Source of the DNA: Anaerolineaceae bacterium
Lineage (GTDB): Bacteria; Chloroflexota; Anaerolineae; Aggregatilineales; Phototrophicaceae
Direction: 5' to 3'
DNA: 64,000 nucleotides
Assembly: GCA_020634115.1 (NCBI GenBank)
Contig: JACKCH010000012.1
Span: forward strand, 124,001 to 188,000
The notes beneath the pieces were generated by a model. It made no database searches and was not told the origin of the DNA. It was given only the letters and a program-made list of their open reading frames with translations. A program made the position numbers and the translations under genes. This document shows, piece by piece, positions 49,467 to 58,462 of the stretch (positions within the stretch are counted from its first letter, which is position 1; each line of letters opens with the position of its first letter).

Positions 49467-49823
49467 AAGTGGTGAAAAGTATAGCCGATACAATGGTGTC
49501 TCGCAAGGCTGAAAAAGTAAGCTACTGGTACTGTCTGCTCAAAAAAGTGAACAAATGTTTGAACAAAAATTCACCCTTTTTCCCACGAATGAGAGTATAA
49601 TAATCAGTGTTTCACTTTCTAACGACCCCGAAATGCCGCTTATCTTCGTAAGGATCATCCCCAAAAAGAGGTCTTGCTGCAATAATCGCAATTGAAGCAA
49701 AAAATCGTAATGCGGCAAATGGATGCCCATAATAGCGCGATTTTCGCCTCAATATCATAACAATAAGGAATTCTAATTCAGCAATTTGCTGAAAATTGCA
49801 GCTAATTTTAGACCGTTGTTGCA
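49467..49823. other. Intergenic stretch without recognised features
   Basis: About 350 bp, more A/T-rich than its surroundings, between tRNA-Pro and the end of the suf operon. Short frames occur on both strands but none has a convincing start, composition or neighbour. I see nothing supportable. Confidence 0.5.
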
Positions 49824-50135
49824 CTATCGCGGTGCAATTTGGATGTTGTTGCCGTCTACCCGCACTGCATACGTAGGTACATCCACAATGGCCGGGGCGG
49901 TCAGTGCCTTCCCAGAGGTAATATCGAACGTCGCGCCGTGCCGGGGACACTCAATCACGCAACCATTCAGGTCACCTGCCGCCAGCGGCCCGTCGTCGTG
50001 GGTGCAGACATCCTCAACCGCGTAGTACGCTCCAGCCACGTTAAAAATAGCGACCCAGTGCCGTCCCAATTCAACCACAATCCGCTCACCGGGTGGGAGC
50101 TCGTCCAGCGTGGCTACCGTCGTAAATTCAGCCAT
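49824..50135 (-). CDS. Rieske-type [2Fe-2S] ferredoxin
   Basis: Soluble Rieske protein of 103 residues from the ATG at 50135. Cluster ligands are C44 and H46 in EDVCTHDDGPL and C63 and H66 in IECPRHGATFD, the pattern of NirD/biphenyl-dioxygenase-type ferredoxins. It ends the suf operon directly after sufU. A similar Rieske gene follows sufU in many Actinobacteria and Chloroflexota, suggesting a role in electron supply or regulation of cluster assembly; its exact job is unknown. Confidence 0.9.
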   Translation of the reverse strand: MAEFTTVATLDELPPGERIVVELGRHWVAIFNVAGAYYAVEDVCTHDDGPLAAGDLNGCVIECPRHGATFDITSGKALTAPAIVDVPTYAVRVDGNNIQIAPR

Positions 50136-50136
50136 G

Positions 50137-50544
50137 TTAAATGTCCTCGTCTTCGTCCTCAGCCTTGCGCCACTCCGCCAACCCATACGCCCCGATTTTC
50201 AGAACCTTCAGCGAAAGCAGAGCGCATTTGATCCGGTTAATCGAGAGTGGAATGCCGATCATGTCCAATACGTGATCTTTGTCAATTTGCCGGACTTCTT
50301 CCAGGGTCTTGCCAATGATTTCATCAGCCAGCATTGAGGCCGCCGCCTGACTGATGGCGCACCCGTCACCGTCCCAGGCGACATCGATGATGCGATCATT
50401 TTCGTCTACCCGCATCGTCAGGTGCAACCGGTCACCGCACAGCGGGTTATGCTCCTCAAATTCAATGTCTGCCGGTTCAAGTATGCCCGAATGTCGGGGG
50501 TTTTTGGCATGATCGAGAATGATCTCGCGGTACATATCGTCCAT
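50137..50544 (-). CDS. sufU: SufU-type iron-sulfur assembly protein
   Basis: Protein of 135 residues that accepts sulfur from SufS as a zinc-dependent transfer partner. The three family cysteines are visible: NPLCGDR near residue 35, DGDGCAISQAAASMLADEIIG near residue 60, and NRIKCALLSL near residue 109. The start MDDMYREIILDHAKNPRH is typical. It lies between sufS (14 bp) and the Rieske gene. The C-terminal tail is acidic (EDEDED). Confidence 0.94.
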   Translation of the reverse strand: MDDMYREIILDHAKNPRHSGILEPADIEFEEHNPLCGDRLHLTMRVDENDRIIDVAWDGDGCAISQAAASMLADEIIGKTLEEVRQIDKDHVLDMIGIPLSINRIKCALLSLKVLKIGAYGLAEWRKAEDEDEDI

Positions 50545-50558
50545 AACAGGATTCCTGC

Positions 50559-51815
50559 TTATCCAGCGAATACTTTCTTTGCTTTATACAACCCTTCAAC
50601 CAGCGCGTCAATCTCCGCCGGGGTATTGTAAATGTACAGACTGGCACGGGCTGTTGCCCCGATTCCCAGGTGGTCATGCAGGGGCATCGCACAATGATGC
50701 CCGGCACGCACGGCGATCCCTTCCGCGTCCAGTAGCTGCGCCAGGTCGTGTGGGTGGATGTCGGCAAAACGGAACGTCGCCACCGCCCCACGTTCCGCAT
50801 GGTTTTGCGGGCCGTAGAGGGTCAGTTCCGGGACTTCTGCCAGCCGTTCGAGCAGATATTCAGTCAGGATATGCTCGTGTGCCTGCACCTGTGCCATGCC
50901 GATCTGATTCAGGTAATCCACCGCCGCTCCCAGGCCAATCGCCTGCGCGATATTCGGTGTACCTGCCTCGAATTTGTATGGGAGTTCGTTCCAGGTACTG
51001 CCTTCAAGCGTCACACGGGAAATCATATCGCCGCCGCCCATCCAGGGGGGCATCGCTTCTAATAGGTCGCGCTTCCCGTATAGGATTCCGACCCCGGTTG
51101 GTCCGATCATTTTATGCCCGCTGAATGCCAGGAAATCGGCATCTATCGCCTGCACATCAACCGGCATATGAGGGACACTCTGCGCCCCGTCTACCAGGAT
51201 CAGCGCCCCGTGTTCGTGGGCGAGATGAGCGATCTCTCTGACCGGATTCACGGTTCCCAGCACATTCGACATGTGCATGACAGCGACCAGTTTGACCGGC
51301 TGGGTCGCCAGTTCACGCCGAAGCGTTTCCATATCCAGCGTGCCATCTTCCAGTACCGGCACATAATGGACGGCGAATCCCTTTTCAGCGGCCAGGAGCT
51401 GCCAGGGGACAATGTTCGAGTGATGCTCCATCACTGTTGAAAGCACCACATCACCCGGCTTCAGGTTGACCCGCCCCCAGGTATTGGCGACCAGATTGAT
51501 GCTCTCAGTTGTTCCTCGTGTGAAAATGACCTCGCGTTTGCTGGCGGCGTTGATGAACTTGCGTATCTTGACCCGCGCCGCTTCGTAAACGGTGGTTGCC
51601 TCTTCGCTGAGTTTATGGATGCCCCGGTGGACATTGGCATTATACCGGCGGTAGTAATCATCCACTACGTCAATGACGGCCTTTGGTTTCTGGCTGGAGG
51701 CGGCATTATCCAGGTAGATCAGGGGCGTGCCGGGGTGATGTTCCTGGTTCAGAATCGGGAAGTCGGCTCGTACCTGGTCAATATCGTAAGGTAATGCCTG
51801 GAGTCGTGTAGACAT
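50559..51815 (-). CDS. sufS: Cysteine desulfurase SufS
   Basis: PLP enzyme that releases sulfur from cysteine as a persulfide for cluster assembly. It is 418 residues. The PLP lysine lies in FSGHKMIGPTGVGILYG, the cofactor-binding stretch is TRGTTESINLVANTWG, and the active-site Cys is in VRAGHHCAMPLH near residue 380. Group II type. It follows sufD after 80 bp that hold a palindromic repeat and is followed by sufU. Confidence 0.96.
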   Translation of the reverse strand: MSTRLQALPYDIDQVRADFPILNQEHHPGTPLIYLDNAASSQKPKAVIDVVDDYYRRYNANVHRGIHKLSEEATTVYEAARVKIRKFINAASKREVIFTRGTTESINLVANTWGRVNLKPGDVVLSTVMEHHSNIVPWQLLAAEKGFAVHYVPVLEDGTLDMETLRRELATQPVKLVAVMHMSNVLGTVNPVREIAHLAHEHGALILVDGAQSVPHMPVDVQAIDADFLAFSGHKMIGPTGVGILYGKRDLLEAMPPWMGGGDMISRVTLEGSTWNELPYKFEAGTPNIAQAIGLGAAVDYLNQIGMAQVQAHEHILTEYLLERLAEVPELTLYGPQNHAERGAVATFRFADIHPHDLAQLLDAEGIAVRAGHHCAMPLHDHLGIGATARASLYIYNTPAEIDALVEGLYKAKKVFAG

Positions 51816-51837
51816 CGGTTGTTCCTTAAACAGTAAA

Positions 51838-51874
51838 GGCGCGTCAGACCCAAGATCAGCAAACGCGCCTCTAC
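51838..51874. repeat. Palindromic repeat of the GTAGGGGC type
   Basis: GGCGCGT and ACGCGCC arms around an 18-nt loop, followed by TCTAC; on the minus strand it begins GTAGAGGCGCGT. It lies in the sufD-sufS gap. Confidence 0.6.
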
Positions 51875-51895
51875 ATCCCTTGCAAACAGGACGTG

Positions 51896-53236
51896 CTACC
51901 CGATGATCTTGCTTTCCATGGCGGCCTGTAACCGTTCCCGTACCCGCTCAAAGGGGATACGTTGGAGCAGTTCGTCAAAGAAGCCATCAATCACCATGAG
52001 TTCAGCCGTCGCGCGGTCAATCCCACGGGCCATCAGGTAAAAGACAGGTTCAGCTTCCAGTGTACCGAAAGTTGCGGCGTGTGAACAGGCCACGTCATCC
52101 GCTTCAATCTCCAACCCCGGAATCGCGTCCATGCGGGCCTCTTCACTCAGAAGGAGGTTGCGACTGGCCTGGAAACCATCAATCTTCTGCATCTGGGGGA
52201 GCGACTTAATCATGCCCTGCCAGACTGTCCGCGCCGTATCCCGCGCTGCGCCTTTGAACAGCAGGTCGGAAGTCGTCAGCGGCGCGTTGTGGTTCTGTTG
52301 GGTGTCATGATCGAAAAGCTGGTCGTGGTCGGCGAAGAAGAAACCGGACATGCGTCCGTTCGCGCCCACGCCGTCCAGTTCGATTTCCAGGTAGGCTTTG
52401 ACCAGCCTGCCACCCATATTGCCCACGACCCAATCGAGATTCGCATTTTGCCCCACGCGGCCCCGCTGGTGGCTGAACTCGAATGTCTCTCGATTCCAGT
52501 CCTGCAAACTGACATATTGCAGGTTGGCAGCGTCTCCGACCAGCAGTTCTGTTGCGCCGATGTAGGCGGACTGCGTGTCGCTGGTGGTGGAGGCGTAATC
52601 TACCAGCATAGTCGCCTGGGCGTTTTCTTCCAACACGACCAGCACGTGCCCCAGGCTCGCCCCGGCGTGGGTGTTGTAATTCACCACATGCAGTGGGAGT
52701 TCGGCGGCTTTGTTACGCGGCACGTACAGGAACACGCCATGTGTCCACAGCGCCGCGTGCAGGGCGGCGAATTTACCGTCCGACGGCAGTACCGCTTTGG
52801 TCATCAGGTTCGTGCGTACCAGTTCGGGGTGTTCCTGGCAGGCCGTCAGCAAGTCGGTGAAAATGACCCCCTGCTGCGCCAGTTCGTCGGCTAATTCGCT
52901 GTGGACGACCTTGCCATCCACAAAAACCAACAGACCGCCCTGTTCCTGGCCGATGAGTGGTTCCCGGTTCGTCACCGGGACGGTATCCAGGGTTGCCCCG
53001 TTGCTGCGAACCAGTTTTTCGGCTTCGTCCCAGCGAATATGGCGATAATCGGTGCGCCGCCACTCTTCGGTTTGGAGGGTGGGCATTGGGAGTCTCTCAT
53101 ACAGTTCCCAGGCGGCCAGACGGCTTTCCCGCAGCCACTGGGGTTCATTGTTAGCAGTGCTGATCGCTTCCACATCGGCCTGGGTATAGCCCGGCGCGAC
53201 TGGTTCCAGCGAGCGCCTGCGATTTCTCACAACCAC
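51896..53236 (-). CDS. sufD: Fe-S cluster assembly protein SufD
   Basis: Scaffold partner of SufB and SufC. It is 446 residues beginning at a GTG (53236), chosen because GAGGAG lies 9 nt upstream. The right-handed beta-helix core includes ATMLVDYASTTSDTQSAYIGATELLVGD. The C-terminal SufBD signature is present: RTVWQGMIKSLPQMQKIDGFQASRNLLLSEEARMDAIPGLEIEADDVACSHAAT, with the conserved His. It lies between sufB and sufS. Confidence 0.95.
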   Translation of the reverse strand: MVVRNRRRSLEPVAPGYTQADVEAISTANNEPQWLRESRLAAWELYERLPMPTLQTEEWRRTDYRHIRWDEAEKLVRSNGATLDTVPVTNREPLIGQEQGGLLVFVDGKVVHSELADELAQQGVIFTDLLTACQEHPELVRTNLMTKAVLPSDGKFAALHAALWTHGVFLYVPRNKAAELPLHVVNYNTHAGASLGHVLVVLEENAQATMLVDYASTTSDTQSAYIGATELLVGDAANLQYVSLQDWNRETFEFSHQRGRVGQNANLDWVVGNMGGRLVKAYLEIELDGVGANGRMSGFFFADHDQLFDHDTQQNHNAPLTTSDLLFKGAARDTARTVWQGMIKSLPQMQKIDGFQASRNLLLSEEARMDAIPGLEIEADDVACSHAATFGTLEAEPVFYLMARGIDRATAELMVIDGFFDELLQRIPFERVRERLQAAMESKIIG

Positions 53237-53304
53237 AGATTATTTCTCCTCAGTACATCGTCTCGTCAGATACGGAATCGATGTTCCGTACCGTTTTATG
53301 CTGC

Positions 53305-54753
53305 CTAACCGATAGACCCTTCAAGCTGAATCTGAATCAGCCGGTTGAGTTCCAGCGCATATTCCATCGGCAGTTCTTTGACTAATGGTTCAATGAAGCC
53401 GTTGACAATCATGGCGTTGGCTTCGTCTTCGCTCAACCCGCGGCTCATCGCGTAGAAAAGCTGATCTTCCCCGACTTTACTGACCGACGCTTCATGTCCC
53501 ATCGTGACGTTTTGGGCATCAATCTCGATGTAGGGGTAGGTGTCAGACCGGCTGTGGTCGTCCAACAGCAGCGCATCACACACCACATTGCTCTTGCAGT
53601 TATCCGCGCCCTTGATGATTTTCAGCAGGCCGCGATAGCTGGCGCGTCCACCATCTTTACTGATGGACTTGCTGATGATCTGGCTGGTGGTGTTCGGCGC
53701 AGCGTGGGTGATCTTCGCCCCGGCGTCCTGGTGCTGGTGCTTGCCGGCGAAGGCGATAGACAGTACCTCGCCGTGTGCGCCTTCTTCTTTCAGGATGACT
53801 GCCGGATATTTCATTGTGAGCAGGCTGCCCAAGTTCCCATCTACCCATTCCATAGTCGCGTTCTTGTAAGCAACCGCTCGCTTGGTGACGAGGTTGTAAA
53901 CGTTGTTCGACCAGTTCTGAATGGTCGTATAGCGGCAGCGTCCGCCTTCCTTGACGATGATTTCCACAACTGCGCTGTGCAGGCTTTCGGAACTGTAGGT
54001 GGGGGCGGTACAGCCTTCCACGTAATGCACGTAGGCATCTTTGTCGACGATAATCAGCGTGCGCTCAAACTGCCCCATGTTCTGGGTGTTGATGCGGAAG
54101 TAGGCCTGAAGCGGCATTTCGACATGCACGCCAGGGGGAACGTAGATGAACGACCCACCTGACCAGACAGCGCTGTTGAGCGCCGCGAACTTGTTATCCG
54201 ATGACGGGATAATCGTGCCGAAGTACTCTTTCACCAGTTCAGGGTACTCGCGCAGTGCGGAGTCCATATCCGTGAAGATAACCCCTTTAGCTTCCAGGTC
54301 TTTACGGATGTTGTGGTACACCACTTCCGATTCATACTGTGCCGTGACACCCTGAAGGAATTTCTGCTCCGCTTCAGGAATGCCTAGCCGGTCAAAGGTT
54401 TCCTTGATCTCCGGCGGCACTTCATCCCAATTGCGGCCCGCTTGCTCGGATGCCCGCACGAAGTAGTAGATGTCGTCAAAGTCAATGTTATTCAGGTTGC
54501 CGCCCCACTGCGGCAGCGGCTTGCTGACGAAGATGTCATATGCCTTCAACCGGTATTCCGTCATCCAGGCCGGCTCATTTTTCATATGGCTGATCTGGCG
54601 CACGATGTCGGCGTTCAGCCCTTTCTGACTTTTGAACGCATAGTTTTCCGGCGCGGAAAAACCATAGGTTTCTTCGTAAGACCCACGCACATCTCTGAGA
54701 GCCTCTTCCTGTACACTGAGTTCCTTGTCGCTCTTGATCGTCTCGTTTGTCAT
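53305..54753 (-). CDS. sufB: Fe-S cluster assembly protein SufB
   Basis: Main scaffold subunit of the SufBCD complex, 482 residues. It shows the expected segments YGFSAPENYAFKSQKGLNADIVRQISHMKNEPAWM at the N-terminus, VHYVEGCTAPTYSSESLHSAVVEI with the conserved Cys, and a C-terminal CDALLLDDHSRSDTYPYIEIDAQNVTMGHEASVSKVGEDQLFYAMSRGL. It follows sufC after 18 bp. Confidence 0.97.
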   Translation of the reverse strand: MTNETIKSDKELSVQEEALRDVRGSYEETYGFSAPENYAFKSQKGLNADIVRQISHMKNEPAWMTEYRLKAYDIFVSKPLPQWGGNLNNIDFDDIYYFVRASEQAGRNWDEVPPEIKETFDRLGIPEAEQKFLQGVTAQYESEVVYHNIRKDLEAKGVIFTDMDSALREYPELVKEYFGTIIPSSDNKFAALNSAVWSGGSFIYVPPGVHVEMPLQAYFRINTQNMGQFERTLIIVDKDAYVHYVEGCTAPTYSSESLHSAVVEIIVKEGGRCRYTTIQNWSNNVYNLVTKRAVAYKNATMEWVDGNLGSLLTMKYPAVILKEEGAHGEVLSIAFAGKHQHQDAGAKITHAAPNTTSQIISKSISKDGGRASYRGLLKIIKGADNCKSNVVCDALLLDDHSRSDTYPYIEIDAQNVTMGHEASVSKVGEDQLFYAMSRGLSEDEANAMIVNGFIEPLVKELPMEYALELNRLIQIQLEGSIG

Positions 54754-54771
54754 TTGCGCTCCCTCTTAGGT

Positions 54772-55545
54772 TTACTGTGCGGTGGTGTACTTCTCGCGGA
54801 TCCAGTCGTAGCCGTTTTCTTCGAGCTTCAGCGCCAGTTCCGGGCCACCGTTTTCCACAATCTGCCCTTCGAACATCACATGGACATGCTGCGGTTTGAT
54901 GTAATTCAGGATGCGTTGGTAATGGGTGATGACCAGGACGCCCATATCCGGCCCTTTGAGCCGGTTGACGCCTTCCGACACAATCCGCAACGCGTCAATG
55001 TCCAATCCGGAGTCGGTTTCATCCAGCACCGCGATTTTCGGCTGGAGCGTTGCCATCTGGAGGATTTCAGCGCGTTTCTTTTCGCCGCCACTGAACCCTT
55101 CGTTCAGATAGCGTCCGGCGAAACTGTGATCCATTTGGAGGTAGTCCATCTTGCCGCGCAGGAGGCGGATAAACTCAGGGACCGAGATGCCTTTGCTCTC
55201 CGGATCTTCAGCTTTCATGCGGGAATTAATCGCCTGGCGCAGGAAGTTTGCCAGCGTCACACCGGGGATAGAAACTGGGTACTGGAAGGCCAGGAACAAC
55301 CCGGCGCGGCTGCGTTCGTCCGCTTCCATTTCCAGTAAATCCTGACCATCGTAGATCACCTGCCCGGCAGTGACTTCGTAGGCAGGATGTCCCATCAATG
55401 CGTTGGCTAAAGTGCTTTTGCCCGACCCGTTCGGCCCCATCAGGGCATGGACTTCACCCTGTTTAACTGTTAGATTCACGCCCCGGAGAATCGGCTTATC
55501 CTCAACAGAAACGTGCAGGTTGCGAATTTCTAATGCTGCGCCCAT
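54772..55545 (-). CDS. sufC: Fe-S cluster assembly ATPase SufC
   Basis: ABC-type ATPase that drives the SufBCD scaffold. It is 257 residues. Walker A is GPNGSGKST, the ABC signature FSGGEKKRAEILQ, and Walker B KIAVLDETDSGLD; a Q-loop AFQYPVSIPG is also present. It heads the sufC-B-D-S-U-Rieske operon and is preceded by a consensus promoter and a dyad operator-like site, so it is likely under an iron-sulfur or iron sensor. Confidence 0.97.
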   Translation of the reverse strand: MGAALEIRNLHVSVEDKPILRGVNLTVKQGEVHALMGPNGSGKSTLANALMGHPAYEVTAGQVIYDGQDLLEMEADERSRAGLFLAFQYPVSIPGVTLANFLRQAINSRMKAEDPESKGISVPEFIRLLRGKMDYLQMDHSFAGRYLNEGFSGGEKKRAEILQMATLQPKIAVLDETDSGLDIDALRIVSEGVNRLKGPDMGVLVITHYQRILNYIKPQHVHVMFEGQIVENGGPELALKLEENGYDWIREKYTTAQ

Positions 55546-55581
55546 TACGGCGAGACCTCCTCAAGATTTTAATCCTTGTTA

Positions 55582-55647
55582 ATTTTCGTCTATACCCTCA
55601 GGTATACACCCGAAAATGAGTATATCAGGGCGCAAAAGCACTGTCAA
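55582..55647 (-). promoter_or_regulatory. suf operon promoter with overlapping dyad operator
   Basis: Minus strand: perfect -35 TTGACA (55647-55642), 17-bp spacer, -10 TATACT (55624-55619). Over the expected start point lies a double inverted repeat: ATTTTCG (55582-55588) with CGAAAAT (55611-55617), and inside it TATACC (55591-55596) with GGTATA (55601-55606). A repressor bound here would block transcription; SufR- or IscR-like control is possible, but no such gene is in the window. Confidence 0.7.
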
Positions 55648-55767
55648 TATTTATGATTAACATCAGAAAAACCCTGTGTTATGGGATGTGTACAGGTGGT
55701 GGCGGCTTAAATTTAATCAGGGTTAAATCATCGGCCAATCGAATATTTCAGACGCGGGCTATAAAAA

Positions 55768-55796
55768 TTGACCCGGATAGGGAGGTATGATACAAT
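55768..55796 (+). promoter_or_regulatory. Promoter of DUF59 gene
   Basis: -35 TTGACC (55768-55773), 17-bp spacer, -10 TACAAT (55791-55796), 45 bp before the start codon. Confidence 0.65.
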
Positions 55797-55841
55797 TTGG
55801 GAAAGTAATTTACGATATGGCAAGGACAGTAGAACGCGATT

Positions 55842-56150
55842 ATGACCGACCAGACTCCTGTAACCGAAGACGGACTGCGCGAGGCGCTGCGTGAGGTTAT
55901 TGACCCGGAAATTGGCATGAATGTCGTCGAACTCGGTTTGCTGCGCGAGGTTGAAATTCTGGAAGACCGGGCGCATCTGACGATGATTATGACGACGCCG
56001 TTTTGCCCCTATGCGCCGCAACTCCTAGAACAATCCCGGCGGACGGCGCAGAACTATCTGCAACGTCCCACTACGATTGAAATGGGCATGGAGATGTGGG
56101 ACCCCAGCATGATGGAAGAGGGCGCGGCGAGCGATTGGGGCCTGTTTTAG
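55842..56150 (+). CDS. DUF59/MIP18-family metal-sulfur cluster assembly factor
   Basis: Protein of 102 residues. It begins GLREALREVIDPEIGMNVVELGLLREVEI, the DUF59 signature (IDPEIG...ELGL), and has the conserved Cys in TTPFCPYAP. Such proteins (SufT, PaaD and Cia2 relatives) aid maturation of Fe-S proteins. It is divergent from the suf operon, which supports that role. The Met/Glu-rich C-terminus (MGMEMWDPSMMEEG) is commonly seen in this family. It is followed by a terminator. Confidence 0.9.
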   Translation: MTDQTPVTEDGLREALREVIDPEIGMNVVELGLLREVEILEDRAHLTMIMTTPFCPYAPQLLEQSRRTAQNYLQRPTTIEMGMEMWDPSMMEEGAASDWGLF

Positions 56151-56175
56151 ACATACTTCCAGTGGTATAGAATGG

Positions 56176-56205
56176 AAAACGCCGGACAAGACTGCCCGGC
56201 GTTTT
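56176..56205. terminator. Bidirectional intrinsic terminator
   Basis: AAAACGCCGG and CCGGCGTTTT arms between the converging DUF59 and M23 genes. Confidence 0.85.
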
Positions 56206-56232
56206 GTTTGAATCGAAGCGGTGGTGAACGCG

Positions 56233-58347
56233 CTACTTCGGGCGGTTCGCCAGAATGAAAGCGCGTGGGTCAACGTAGTTCGCCAGCAGATTGCTCAGGT
56301 TCTTCGCCGGCCACTGCTGCGGCTGTGAATCCAGAATGGTCGTCGGACTGATGTCAAAATGCAGGTGATAGGCAAAGCGCCCAAACGCATTCCCCACTTT
56401 GGCGATCTGCTGTCCGCGTCTGACACGATCTCCCACCTGCACAACCATGGACTCCACATGTGCTGAACGACTGTAAACGACGCGGCCATCTGGCAGCGGG
56501 TCATGTTTAATCACAATCACATTTCCCCAAACCGACAGCCTCCCGGCGAAACTGACGACACCACTGGCGCTGGCATATACCTCGTCGTGTGCATCCGCGT
56601 CACGGGGCAGATTCAGGTCTGCGCCCGTGTGATACGCCTCGCTTGGCGTCCCCACAAAGTACAAACGGGCGAACGGGCTGGCATCATACCACTGTCCCGG
56701 CCAGACCTGTGAGCTGCGTCGTTCCTCCAGTGTGCCAATCGGTGAGTCAAACCCATCGGCATAACCTTCCTGGGGGGCAGGCGATGGGGTGGGGGAGGGG
56801 GTCGTCACGCGCCGCCAGCGCATGGCATCAAAGGCGATTTCCTTATCACTTTCCCCGGTCAGGTCATTCAGGAAAATGGTACCTGCACCATTAGTGTTTT
56901 TGTCCAGATCGTAAATACCCAGCGAAATCCATTGATTGCTGTAGCGTGCCTGGTCAATGGATACCAGGATTTCGGCATTACTTCCCTTTACCCCGTTGAT
57001 CTTAAAGCGCGCGTTGGTTGTCGTGGCATGGCGTCCTGGCACAAACGTTGCGATCTCATATTTACCGGATGCGGGGAGTGTGGGCGACCATCCAACCCAA
57101 ACCTTGCTGCCACGAGCTTCGGTGGATTTGTACTGCACCTCCCAGCCCCATGTCCCCTGGAAACTCTTGAATTCCTGCTGGCCGGTATACGAACCACTGT
57201 TATATCCGGCTTCACCGGGTTTGATAATGATTTCATCTGTGCCCGGTTCAGGCGTCGGCGCGGGGGTTGGCACGGCAGTTCCCGGCGTAATGGGTTGGTT
57301 AATCACCTGCCAGCGAGCCGGGGTGATCGTCCCCAGCCGCCACCAGCTTAAACCCTGTGCCTGGTAACGCTGCGTAGCGATGACAATCGCCGTGTTCATA
57401 TCTGTCGGGTCGGCATCACCATCCAGCACCGGGATAATCGGCTTGCCGTAATTGCCCCAGACTTCAAAGGCTTCTTTAAGTGCGTCCTCTGGTGTCTCAC
57501 GGAACGTTGCCCAATAGACCTGGGGGTGTACACTGTTGACGAAGGGGGACCATTCTGCTGGGAAAACAGTCTCATAATGCTGTTTGCGGGGGTCTACTGA
57601 CATGCCGATATGAAATGCACCGGGTAGTGCGCGGCGAATCCGGATCATGTAGGGACGGATACCTTCTCGTCCACCCTGCCAGAATCCGGCATACGGTTCA
57701 ACATCCAGAATCAGGGATTTAACGCCGGGGCGTTTGCACGTTTGGATGATGATGTCTGTTTCGGCTTCGGTGTGGGTACCTTTGGGGACACACCACGCAT
57801 GAAACTCCATGCCGTAGCGTTCCAGCACTGCTACCCAGCGATCAATGCTTTCCGGCCCGTCAATCGCCAGGGCGCGTTTGGTGTCCCAATAGCCCTGCCA
57901 TTGTGCCCCGCTGCGGTCTGTGGCGTCACTGGTTTTTACCCAGAGTTGGGTTACGTGGGGCGCAGCGGCTTTGATGTTCCGCACCACATCTTCAATGGAG
58001 GTTTCGGGCAGCACATCGCCTTTCCAATCCCAGATGGCGATCTGTCCATCGTATGGGGTGGTCTGCTGTACAGGGGTGACGGGCGGCGCAGTAATATCCT
58101 CGAAGCTGATGACGCTGGTAGCAACCCAACCCGAGAGATTAACCTGTTCCACCCATACCCATCCACTGGTGGTGCGCGAGGCCGGGTAATATACAAGAAC
58201 CGTATTGTTGCGAATATCCCCAATATCCTGATAGTTTGTCCCCGGGCCTGTGCGGAGATTCACATAAACGGCACGGGTTTGAGCAATAGCGACCTTCCCA
58301 TTTCCTGCGGTTGCGGGTTTTGGGACAGGTGGTGGATAGACACTCAC
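56233..58347 (-). CDS. Multidomain SH3b / glycosidase-like / golvesin-like / M23 peptidase protein
   Basis: Protein of 704 residues. Residues 20-88 form a bacterial SH3 domain (VYVNLRTGPGTNYQDIGDI). Residues 95-345 look like a TIM-barrel glycosidase-type domain (DWKGDVLPETS; KSLILDVEPYAGFWQGG). Pro-rich linkers follow, then a golvesin/xly-like beta domain at 380-525 (YNSGSYTGQQEF). The C-terminal M23 domain has HTGADL and HLHFD, the zinc ligands of LytM-type endopeptidases. No signal peptide is visible from this start, although a wall role would need export; an alternative upstream start was not found. The lytic role is inferred from the M23 fold. Confidence 0.82.
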   Translation of the reverse strand: MSVYPPPVPKPATAGNGKVAIAQTRAVYVNLRTGPGTNYQDIGDIRNNTVLVYYPASRTTSGWVWVEQVNLSGWVATSVISFEDITAPPVTPVQQTTPYDGQIAIWDWKGDVLPETSIEDVVRNIKAAAPHVTQLWVKTSDATDRSGAQWQGYWDTKRALAIDGPESIDRWVAVLERYGMEFHAWCVPKGTHTEAETDIIIQTCKRPGVKSLILDVEPYAGFWQGGREGIRPYMIRIRRALPGAFHIGMSVDPRKQHYETVFPAEWSPFVNSVHPQVYWATFRETPEDALKEAFEVWGNYGKPIIPVLDGDADPTDMNTAIVIATQRYQAQGLSWWRLGTITPARWQVINQPITPGTAVPTPAPTPEPGTDEIIIKPGEAGYNSGSYTGQQEFKSFQGTWGWEVQYKSTEARGSKVWVGWSPTLPASGKYEIATFVPGRHATTTNARFKINGVKGSNAEILVSIDQARYSNQWISLGIYDLDKNTNGAGTIFLNDLTGESDKEIAFDAMRWRRVTTPSPTPSPAPQEGYADGFDSPIGTLEERRSSQVWPGQWYDASPFARLYFVGTPSEAYHTGADLNLPRDADAHDEVYASASGVVSFAGRLSVWGNVIVIKHDPLPDGRVVYSRSAHVESMVVQVGDRVRRGQQIAKVGNAFGRFAYHLHFDISPTTILDSQPQQWPAKNLSNLLANYVDPRAFILANRPK

Positions 58348-58462
58348 GCGGTTTCCTCCTTTTTGGAGTAGATAACTATATCAGCATGGTATCGCATTTT
58401 ACCAATGGTCGTAAAGGGAATAGCCGTAACCGGCTATTCTTAGAAGGGTATTTTGTTGGGAT

